Assembly (NCBI GenBank): GCA_036897625.1
Contig: JAYMTA010000946.1
Coordinates: 1 to 22,844 of the forward strand
DNA length: 22,844 bases
From: Pelargonium cotyledonis
Taxonomy: Eukaryota; Streptophyta; Magnoliopsida; Geraniales; Geraniaceae
Direction of reading: 5' to 3'
Part shown: one piece after another, positions 11,443 to 22,844 of the stretch
How the letters are laid out: every line of letters begins with the position of its first letter
How positions within the stretch are numbered: position 1 is the stretch's first letter
Notes under the pieces: model-generated
What the model was told of the DNA's origin: nothing
Seen by the model: the letters and a program-made list of their open reading frames with translations, nothing else
Databases searched by the model: none
Translations under genes and position numbers: made by a program

Positions 11443-11575
11443 TGTAGGAACGATCATATGTCTTGACGATTCACGTGTACAACTGTGCACACGATAGTAG
11501 GGGATCGGGGCCGCTGGTCTGGCGCAATTGTACACAGAGGTAAGATGAGAAACAAATCGTTCTGTTTCTGATTCA

Positions 11576-11679
11576 AAACCCTAAAACAGAACAGACCAAG
11601 CAAAAGCACAGCAGCTTGAGCTTGAAGAAGCAATTTTAGGGTTTTATATTTAGACCACCCGATTGATTGTTTAGGGTTT
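11576..11679. promoter_or_regulatory. Three telo-box motifs near the helicase transcription start
   Basis: AAACCCTAA lies at 11576-11584, and its complement TTAGGGTTT at 11636-11644 and 11671-11679. Telo-boxes close to the transcription start are typical of plant genes for translation and RNA processing and act with site II motifs. That fits the spliceosomal helicase downstream. Confidence 0.65.
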
Positions 11680-11713
11680 CGATTCCGCTGCTTCTCCAAA
11701 TTGCAATTCAATC

Positions 11714-14575
11714 ATGTCGAAGAGGAAATTCGGATTCGAAGGATTTGGCATAAACCGACAGGCAACTTACAACTTCGAGCGATCCCAAGCTCCTCAGCGG
11801 ATTTACGTTCCTCCTTCCTCGGGCACGCAGAGCCACGACAACTTCGAAGACACCGACCTTGACAACATCGAGTACGAGGAGAATGATGGTGCTGCGGACG
11901 CCGGAAATGAAGGCGGCAATGGAGATAATGGTGGAGGAGATGACGAAATCGACCCTCTCGATGCGTTCATGGAGGGAATTCACCAGGAGATGAAGGCTGC
12001 GCCGCCGCCTAAGCCGAAGGAGAAGGCGGAGAAGTACAGGGACGACGAGGACGACGATCTGATGGAGAGTTTCTTGAGGGCGAAGAAGGATGTAGGATTG
12101 GCCTTGGCAGCTGATGCTCTGCGGGCTGGTTATGATTCGGATGAGGAGGTTTATGCGGCCGCTAAAGCTGTCGACGCTGGGATGGTGGAGTATGATTCAG
12201 ATGATAATCCGGTGCTGCTGGATAAGAAGAAGATTGAGCCAATTCCAGCTCTTGATCATAGTTCCATTGACTATGAGCCCTTCAATAAGGATTTTTATGA
12301 GGAGAAGGCTTCAATTTCAGGTAAATTATGTTGTTTCACTTGTTTGAGGAGAACTTCAGGCTATATGGAGCATGATTGATTATGCTAGAATGTTGAACTA
12401 AAACGCTTAGATAATTTCCCAGAATGTGATTCTGACTGTCTGAATTTGAATTTGGGATCTACAAGTTAGTTGGCTGCTCAAGCATTACCTTGAACTATTA
12501 TATCATGCCTGGGATAGAACTAAGAACTTAACTAATATAGTCTATATCGATCCAAATGTTTGTATGCATGAATAATTAGGGAGAAGTTGAAACCCAATAG
12601 GATGGTGCTTGGTGCATAATATATTTTATGTCTTCAATAATATACCGAAAACAGTTTATGATGATCCTTACAATGGAATTGTGGGTTTGGTAGGTTGGGC
12701 CGCCCTGACTCTGTTATAACTTATAAAAATGTGCCTTAAATTTTGTTGCATTATTTATTTATTTATTATTATCGAAAACTAATGATCTGGTGTGTTATTT
12801 TCTCAGGGATGTCAGAGCAGGACATTGCTGAATATCGGAGAAGCTTGTCTATCCGTGTTTCAGGATTTGATGTTCCAAGGCCTGTTAAGACATTTGAAGA
12901 ATGTGGTTTTTCCACCCAACTAATGAATGCTATTTCAAAACAAGGATATGAAAAGCCTACATCAATTCAGTGTCAAGCTTTACCTATTGTGCTTTCTGGG
13001 AGAGATATTATTGGTATAGCAAAAACTGGTTCTGGCAAGACTGCTGCTTTTGTGCTTCCTATGATAGTCCATATTATGGATCAGCCTGAACTTGAAAAAG
13101 AAGAAGGACCTATTGGGGTTATTTGTGCACCTACTAGAGAACTAGCACATCAGATATATTTGGAAACCAAGAAATTTGCAAAGTCTCATGGAATACGTGT
13201 ATCTGCTGTCTATGGTGGAATGTCCAAGCTTGATCAGTTCAAAGAACTCAAGGCAGGCTGTGAGATAGTTATTGCCACTCCAGGGAGGTTGATTGACATG
13301 CTAAAAATGAAGGCCTTGACAATGACAAGAGCAACTTACTTGGTACTCGATGAGGCCGATCGGATGTTTGACCTTGGATTTGAGCCACAAATAAGGTCTA
13401 TATGTGGGCAGATCAGGCCAGACCGCCAAACGTTACTCTTCTCTGCAACAATGCCCCGCAGAGTTGAAAAGTTAGCTAGGGAGACCCTCAGTGATCCAGT
13501 AAGAGTTATAGTTGGGGAGGTGGGAATGGCCAATGAAGATATTACTCAGGTTGTTCAGGTGATTCCTTCTGATTCGGAGAAGATGCCTTGGCTTCTTGAG
13601 AGGCTACCTGGAATGATTGATGAAGGTGACGTTCTAGTGTTTGGTTCAAAAAAAGCCACAGTGGATGAAATTGAATTGCAATTGAGTCAGAAAGGGTTTA
13701 AAGTTGCATCACTTCACGGTGACAAAGACCAAGCCTCGCGGATGGATACCCTACAAAAATTTAAAACTGGTGTCTATCACGTTCTTATTGCTACTGATGT
13801 TGCGGCTCGTGGTCTTGATATAAAGTCAATAAAGTCAGTGGTTAATTTTGATATTGCAAGGGATATGGACATGCATGTCCATCGGATTGGTAGAACAGGT
13901 CGTGCTGGTGATAAGGATGGGACTGCCTACACTCTTATTACTCAGAAAGAGGCACGGTTCGCTGGCGAATTGATCAACAGTTTGGTAGCTGCTGGTCAAA
14001 ATGTGCCCACGGAACTAATGGATCTTGCTATGAAGGTAATTTTGCATATCATGCGCTCTTTTTAGAAATGCACATCACTATAATTGTTCTGGATGGCAAA
14101 ATCATCTCTCTGGCACTTACCCTGCTAAATTTGTTTCTCGTTATATTTATATACATTTTTGTTTAAGTCCTTAGATTTCACTCGGAAGTTTCTTAATTAT
14201 TGAGTGACATTTACCCTTGTAAATCATTAGGATGGGAGATTCAGGTCCAAACGTGATGCAAGAAAAGGAGGTACGATTTGCTGTTTTACATTAACATGTT
14301 CCATGTCATTGGTTCCTCCTGCGGAATTTTTAGGTCAAGGAATAAAAGGTCACACATATGACCTAGAGTGTTAGGGTGTTACAAATTTGCCAGAAAGCTT
14401 GCCTTTTGCTATAAACTTTGCTTCTTTGAACATTTATCATAATTATTCAATATTTGCAGGTGGGAAAAAGGGTAAAGGGAGGGGTGGCGGCGGCAGGGGT
14501 TGGGGGGGGCGGGGGGGGAGCGGGGTGGCCGGTCCTGGAGGAGGTCGACGAGGACGCGGGCCTCCTCGAGGGTGA
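11714..14575 (+). CDS. RH24: DEAD-box ATP-dependent RNA helicase, RH24/DDX42 type, 3' end replaced
   Basis: This is an SF2 RNA helicase of the DDX42 group, associated in other eukaryotes with the SF3b/U2 snRNP stage of splicing. Exons: 11714-12320, 12807-14035, 14231-14270 (40-bp microexon) and 14460 onward. All internal junctions are GT-AG and in frame. The N-terminus is acidic, with YDSDEEVYAAAKAVDAGM-type motifs and the DHSSIDYEPFNKDFYEE segment of the DDX42 group. The helicase core has the Q motif (GYEKPTSIQ), AKTGSGKT (274-281), PTRELA, TPGR, DEAD (384-387), SAT (415-417), ATDVAARGLD and HRIGRTGRAG (561-570), so it looks complete and active. The final exon begins normally (GGKKGKGRGGGG) but then enters sequence that is antisense to RPL12. 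It stops at 14573-14575, giving 663 aa against about 760 for Arabidopsis RH24 as I remember it. The last ~30 residues (RRGRGPPRG) are therefore not native, and the normal C-terminal tail is missing. Confidence 0.92.
14477..14531 (+). other. G-rich junction tract between helicase and RPL12 sequence
   Basis: The plus strand carries many runs of four to eight G here, for example GTTGGGGGGGGCGGGGGGGG. To the left the sequence reads as the Gly/Arg-rich helicase C-terminus; from 14532 rightward the minus strand reads as RPL12. The join therefore lies within this tract, which has strong G-quadruplex potential. It is the kind of sequence where both replication errors and sequencing or assembly errors gather. 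Confidence 0.75.
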
Positions 14576-14789
14576 GGCTGGAGAGCTGGGTGGCGATGTT
14601 GTCAATCTTCTCGGGGGCGTCGACGGCGGCCAGGGGGCGGACGTTGGTGGCGCGGTGGGAGGGGGGGGGGGAGAATTTGAGAGGGAAGCGGAGGGAGGGT
14701 TGGGAGGGGTGCGCAGGATAAGGGGAGGAGGTGGGCGCAGGACAAGCTAAGGTGCGGAGAGAGACAGTAGAGAGAGTCGAAGCGGCCAT
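14532..14789 (-). pseudogene. RPL12: Plastid ribosomal protein L12 (bL12c), 5' part only
   Basis: Full-length bL12c is the nuclear-encoded stalk protein of the plastid ribosome that recruits translation factors. From the ATG at 14789 the frame encodes a Ser/Pro/Arg-rich chloroplast transit peptide (about residues 1-54, ending NVRPLAA). Then comes the start of the mature protein, VDAPEKIDNIATQLSSLTLE and EARVLVDLLQD, the N-terminal dimerisation region. After residue 86-87 the similarity ends abruptly in the G-rich junction tract. The hinge and the whole C-terminal factor-binding domain (about 100 residues) are absent. The frame then reads Pro-rich antisense of the helicase. The 5' side is intact, with a TATA box and short leader, so transcription may still start. 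A protein lacking the C-terminal domain should not work as L12. Arabidopsis has several RPL12 copies, so another intact copy may exist elsewhere. Confidence 0.85.
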
Positions 14790-14876
14790 TGCAATGGTTT
14801 GGTTTGCTTCGAAGTGGAAATTGTGAAGATTGAAATGAAGCGGAGAAGAGATAGATAAGATAAGGGTGTGGCACTG

Positions 14877-14883
14877 TATATAG
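14877..14883 (-). promoter_or_regulatory. TATA box of the RPL12 gene
   Basis: CTATATA on the minus strand lies 88 bp upstream of the RPL12 ATG, which would give a leader of roughly 55-60 nt. The leader is pyrimidine-rich, as is common in plants. Its survival suggests the 5' half of the RPL12 locus is intact. Confidence 0.6.
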
Positions 14884-15877
14884 AGTGGCTGGTGGCTACT
14901 TTCTTCCCTGAGGATATAAATTTATAACTTGTTGATTTTTTTTTTTTTTTTTAAGCGACAGAGACATTATACTCGAAGTAAAAACGTTTCACTCTTCAAA
15001 TAGAGCGTCACTTTAAACCTCACCCCACAAATCTCAACTCATGTCATCGATTTCAGAGAAAATCCAAATAATTGATATTGTTGCTCCCTCAAGATGTGTT
15101 GTTTTATAACCAATTTAGCTGATTTATTTATCTAAGTAAAATATCGTGGATGACTCAGTGATCGAAACCACATTTTTATTTATGGGTTAAACTCTCGTTA
15201 AGTCGAGTGATGTATAATTTTGAGTTAAAATGGAAGAGATACCAATGTTGAGTGAACCATATATTTTATCTATCTTAGTATTATCCCCTTTAATTGTTGT
15301 GTTTTTTACTACACTATGTTATGTTGAGTTTTTACAAAAATATACTCAAATTAGTTTATTGGGTTTTAATTCTGTGTCTACTCATTTTTTAATATATGAT
15401 TGTTGACTATTTTTTTAAGACAAAACAAAATCTAACAAAACTTATGTTTATTTTGAAACAAAACTAATGTCATGTGTCTCAAATTATGTACAAAAATATT
15501 TGTATAAAGTGAGGTGTCAATTAATAGATATGACGTATCAAATATTTTGACGATGACAAATTAAAATTAGCCAAGTGCATAATATGTCGGGTTATTATTA
15601 GTTTAAACTTAATATTAATCTTAATTTAAATCACTCCAATTTTTGGACCAAAAGTAGCAATGCAAGAGAACCATACACAGAGAAGAGTCCATTGTGTGAG
15701 CATTCCAAGCAAATAAGGTTTCTAAAAATGCAGAGAGAATGCAGAAATGTAATTGTATCATTTCATAAAACTTTCAAGCCATTGTTTGATTGAATAGTTA
15801 AAAAATCAAATCAAGAATTCAAATCTCCAAGGCCTTCCTACAAATGCTACAAGTAAAATGAGTAATCTACCAGTTGC
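14884..15877. other. Intergenic: RPL12 upstream and MDAR 3' flank
   Basis: No gene recognised. A long T run starts near 14937. The rest is AT-rich without clear repeats. The right-hand end, next to 15877, should contain the 3' UTR of the monodehydroascorbate reductase, but no canonical poly(A) signal was spotted on the minus strand. Confidence 0.5.
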
Positions 15878-20368
<4,491 letters not shown>

Positions 20369-20426
20369 TCAATCCCATCAACAAAATTGTCAAAATTTTC
20401 CCTTTTGTTACTATTTGAGATTGTGA

Positions 20427-20433
20427 TTTATAG
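20427..20433 (-). promoter_or_regulatory. TATA box of the MDAR gene
   Basis: TATAAAT on the minus strand lies about 95 bp upstream of the MDAR ATG. It would place the start of transcription near 20400 and give a leader of about 70 nt. Confidence 0.6.
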
Positions 20434-20542
20434 GTGGATCTGGCTAGTTGTGATTGAAGCACTTTCAGTTTCGGGTGTTGCGTTATTTTTTAAAACGAAA
20501 CAAAAGTGAGGTTTTCAGTGGAAAATCAGCCCACCTACTTAG

Positions 20543-20548
20543 GGCCCA
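20543..20548 (-). promoter_or_regulatory. Site II motif in the MDAR promoter
   Basis: GGCCCA on the plus strand (TGGGCC on the coding strand) lies about 115 bp upstream of the TATA box. It is a single TCP-type element; support is by position and consensus only. Confidence 0.45.
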
Positions 20549-20888
20549 TTTTACCATATGGGTCATCTTTTGTGCTATCCATGCATGCAGCTCGTTAGTG
20601 TTATTGTATCAATTTTCTCTCTTTCGTAGAAGATTGTATACTAAGATTTGGTGGGACAAACAAAGTCTTTTTGAGGTCTTTGGTTCAAATTTCCATACCG
20701 ACAGTATGGAGTGGGGCGAGATTTGGGTAAAATGAGAAAGCTATCTTTGTTGTAAATAAGTTTTTAATTTTCAAGTTGAAAGTATATTTATCCTGAATCA
20801 TCGGTTTCCCGCGCCGAACCTCAACACGTCTCTTCTCACATGGAATATTCGAGATTGTTCGACGCTTCACAAGAGACATCGACTTCAG

Positions 20889-21340
20889 ACTCATCTATAT
20901 CATGTCTTTCTCTGTGATGCAAATATTGAGAACTGCTCCCTCTTGTTGATCCACTGCAAAAGGTCCCATCGGTTTTGGTCACAAGTTCGTAGTGGTCAGA
21001 TTATTCGGCGGCTCCTTGGAATTGCTTTCTTCTCCTGGTATCCTGGTCCTCCGTCTTGTCCGGCAACCGCTTTGTCAGAAGTTGTGGAACTCGCTCTATC
21101 CTATCATTTTTTTGGCAGCTTTAGCTTGCACGAAATTCCGCGGTCTTTAAAAACAATCTTCCCATCGTCCTGAAGAGTGCAAGTCCTGGTTTTTCCCTTT
21201 TGTTTTGCATCACTCCATCTATGCTCTTTCTTTTGATAATTGGCGTATTTAATCCAACCGGCTGATGGTTCATTTTCTTATTCTTTAGAGTTTTTGTACT
21301 TTTCATTGTCTTTTCGGGCTCATAATAAAAAGGTATCGTT
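20889..21340 (+). mobile_element. Probable L1-like LINE remnant (3' end with RT zinc-binding motif)
   Basis: The plus-strand frame from 20889 reads FLCDANIENCSLLLIHCKRS followed by HRFWSQV. This fits the C-x-LC...E...LLxHC...W pattern of the zinc-binding domain (zf-RVT) that ends plant L1-type polymerases. Downstream, LFGG- and LWNSLYPIIF-like traces appear in other frames, so the remnant looks frameshifted. A T/pyrimidine-rich 3' stretch ending near TAATAAAAAGG follows. No full reverse transcriptase, 5' end or target duplication is present. The call rests mainly on one short motif. Confidence 0.4.
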
Positions 21341-21393
21341 TGCCTGTTAAAAACAAATTTCTGAAAATATATTTAATTAAAACTAGAGTAGGA

Positions 21394-21445
21394 CTATCTA
21401 GATAGTTAGTTTGATGTGAACGTGAGAATAAGACTATCTAGATAG
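21394..21445. repeat. Two identical 12-bp palindromes 40 bp apart
   Basis: CTATCTAGATAG, a perfect palindrome, occurs at 21394-21405 and 21434-21445. Each copy is preceded by GA, making a 14-bp direct repeat. The flanks (GTAG before the first, AATAA before the second) differ. It could be a dimeric protein-binding pair or the remains of a small duplication. Confidence 0.75.
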
Positions 21446-21624
21446 AAACCCATTGGTACACAACATTTATATATGATTGGTTATATCATGGGCTTGTAAT
21501 TATACAATGATGCGACCACCAATGAATAAGGATAAAAAAACAAGTACACACAAGAAGAAAAAAAACATATTCACACACGTTTTTGCTGTACGTACCATCA
21601 TATATGTAGACCATATATATTATG

Positions 21625-21733
21625 GCCGACCCGACACGTGAATTTTCCTTATCTTTCACATGCCAATTTACCCTCGTACCTCCAAAGCTTATATTTTCAA
21701 TGTTTTTTTTTTTTTTTGGATTTCAAGCACGTG
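21625..21733. promoter_or_regulatory. DRE plus ABRE/G-box motifs
   Basis: GCCGAC (DRE/CRT core) lies at 21625-21630, the G-box/ABRE ACACGTG at 21634-21640 and a second CACGTG at 21728-21733. A DRE beside an ABRE is a known pairing in dehydration- and cold-responsive promoters. It is about 1.3 kb upstream of the MDAR start; no closer coding gene was found, so assignment is open. Confidence 0.4.
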
Positions 21734-22220
21734 ATTGTAAAATGATCATTTTCTTGTGACTCAGGTAACTAATATTTAACGTCTCCTACTAATCTTGCGT
21801 ATGCATTTGGCATATATAAAAATATATAACTTCGATCTCTTCCAATATTATATTCCTCCTATACATACATATATATATATATTGTATGCTTATAAAGTTA
21901 AGGTTTGGTATACTGTAAATAACATCCTTTAATTATTCATGGCAAACAATATATATATATTCTCATATATGCATCGACCTAACTTTGTAAATTGGAATGG
22001 TCCATATATAAACATATATATGATGAAATTAAGTGGAAGATGGAGATGGAGCAAGCTAAGCATGTGATCAAGACTCTTCTTTATGGCTACACCTGCAAGA
22101 GTTAGGCTCCAAACCTGCCACTTGCCAACAGCAACCGGTAAAAGTCCACAACACACAGATCATCGTTCTCATATTCCATGCTCGATCTACGTGTCCATTT
22201 TCTGTGAATTTGGTTCGGTA

Positions 22221-22262
22221 ATGTGTGTATGTGTATATATATATATATGTATGTATATGCAT
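22221..22262. repeat. Simple repeat (GTGTAT / TA / GTAT)
   Basis: An alternating purine-pyrimidine microsatellite with a GTGTATGTGTATATATATAT core that passes into GTATGTATATG. It is likely length-variable and of no coding significance. Confidence 0.7.
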
Positions 22263-22727
22263 CATGTGCATGCATGCATAGGTGACCAACTAAGTGATGA
22301 GCATTTTATCATTTGCATGTTAATGCATATTCATATATTATATACATAGTTCAATATGACAGTGAAAGTTTTCTAAACACCACATGTCTTTGTCAATCAA
22401 GTGCACTCCTGCAAGGTACGGCTCTACACTAAGTGAAAAATTTATGATAATCCATAAACAAATCGAAAAACATATATAGTTAGAAATACTATATACGGAG
22501 TATCTGTTTTAATTTCTTTTTCTTTTGGGGTATTGAATATTTCAATCATACCAACCCGATCAACTTGTTAAATATATATATTTCAAGATTTTCCATAGAA
22601 CAGCAGTACCCATAGAAAATATGATCCATCCCTCAATATATATAAACACATATAAAAATATTAAAAGCCATAAATAATTATATATAAACATGCAAAGAAA
22701 TTAAAGGTAATAAATATTGGGAAGAAC

Positions 22728-22844
22728 TTAATTAAGTAAGTGCATGGACCAAAGATCCTCCATGCTCCAATAGTTTTCATTGGGCGCGGCGTCGGCGGGG
22801 AAGGAGGTGGGGGATGTGTGGTGGGGGGTTGAGGAAAGAGAGTA
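22728..22844 (-). CDS. R2R3-MYB transcription factor, C-terminal end (cut by window edge)
   Basis: Only the last 38 codons and the stop (22728-22730) are in the window; the gene continues beyond 22844. The tail is Ser/Thr/Pro-rich, then reads ADAAPNENYWSMEDLWSMHL and ends LN before the stop. An aromatic/acidic ending of the type YWSMEDLWSMxLLN is typical, as I recall, of R2R3-MYB subgroup 20 (MYB2, MYB62, MYB78, MYB108, MYB112, MYB116), nuclear regulators of stress, senescence or phosphate responses. The DNA-binding repeats are outside the window, so the subgroup is inferred from the tail alone. Local GC content rises sharply at the same place, which also fits coding sequence. Confidence 0.65.
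   Translation of the reverse strand, partial: YSLSSTPHHTSPTSFPADAAPNENYWSMEDLWSMHLLN

Larger units (their letters stand above)
20549..22727. other. Intergenic region between MDAR and MYB genes
   Basis: No intact gene seen. It holds a probable LINE remnant (20889-21340), a pair of 12-bp palindromes (21394-21445), an ABRE/DRE cluster (21625-21733), a T run near 21704, TA/GTAT simple repeats (about 22221-22262) and an RY-type CATGCATGCAT near 22270. A short open frame of 21 codons at 22040-22105 has no recognised relatives. The strand and target of the ABRE/DRE cluster are unclear, because it lies about 1.3 kb upstream of the MDAR start and downstream of the MYB stop. Confidence 0.5.

Noticed and set aside
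14409-14531. Pro/Arg-rich continuation of the RPL12 frame past residue 87
   Set aside because: It is antisense of the helicase final exon and its intron, not a native L12 hinge and C-terminal domain.
14454-14750. Plus-strand glycine-rich open frames
   Set aside because: They are the antisense of RPL12 plus the G-rich tract; composition follows from the G runs.
22040-22105. 21-codon open frame starting MEMEQAKHVIK
   Set aside because: Too short and without recognised relatives to be called a gene; kept only as a pointer in the ABRE/DRE finding.

Overview
The window reads as nuclear DNA of a flowering plant, most likely a eudicot. It has GT-AG introns, AT-rich intergenic DNA, typical plant promoter words (site II and telo-box motifs, plant TATA boxes), MITE-like repeats and gene families confined to or typical of plants. 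No bacterial, viral or CRISPR features were seen. Gene models were built by reading splice sites and phases by eye. The two long models, a receptor kinase and a monodehydroascorbate reductase, close without a frame error.

Layout from left to right: (1) 1-1521 has no recognised gene, but holds a 61-64 bp tandem duplication and a Stowaway-like MITE. (2) 1522-2126 (minus) is a pectin methylesterase/invertase inhibitor with an apparent one-base frameshift. (3) 2127-3321 is intergenic with small degenerate repeats. (4) 3322-8507 (minus) is an 8-exon receptor-like Ser/Thr kinase of the ALE2 / At4g02010 type, 728 aa. (5) 8508-11713 is intergenic, with a possible uORF next to the kinase, a 31-bp direct repeat near 10.1 kb, and the promoter of the next gene. 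(6) 11714-14575 (plus) is a DEAD-box RNA helicase of the RH24/DDX42 type whose last exon runs into (7) the first ~86 codons of a plastid ribosomal protein L12 gene on the minus strand (14532-14789). Both genes lose their 3' ends at this join. (8) 15878-20332 (minus) is a 7-exon peroxisomal-membrane monodehydroascorbate reductase (MDAR4 type), 480 aa, with a MITE-like element in intron 5. (9) 20333-22727 is intergenic, with a probable LINE remnant, a pair of palindromes, an ABRE/DRE cluster and simple repeats. (10) 22728-22844 (minus) is the C-terminal tail of an R2R3-MYB transcription factor, cut by the window edge.

The genes are ordinary, independently transcribed nuclear genes (cell wall, receptor signalling, splicing, plastid translation, peroxisomal ascorbate recycling, transcription). 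They do not form one pathway. The most striking point is the helicase/RPL12 join inside very G-rich sequence. It is either a real deletion that fused two convergent genes or an assembly collapse. RPL12 next to MDAR4 matches Arabidopsis gene order as I remember it, so the RPL12 fragment probably sits at its ancestral locus.
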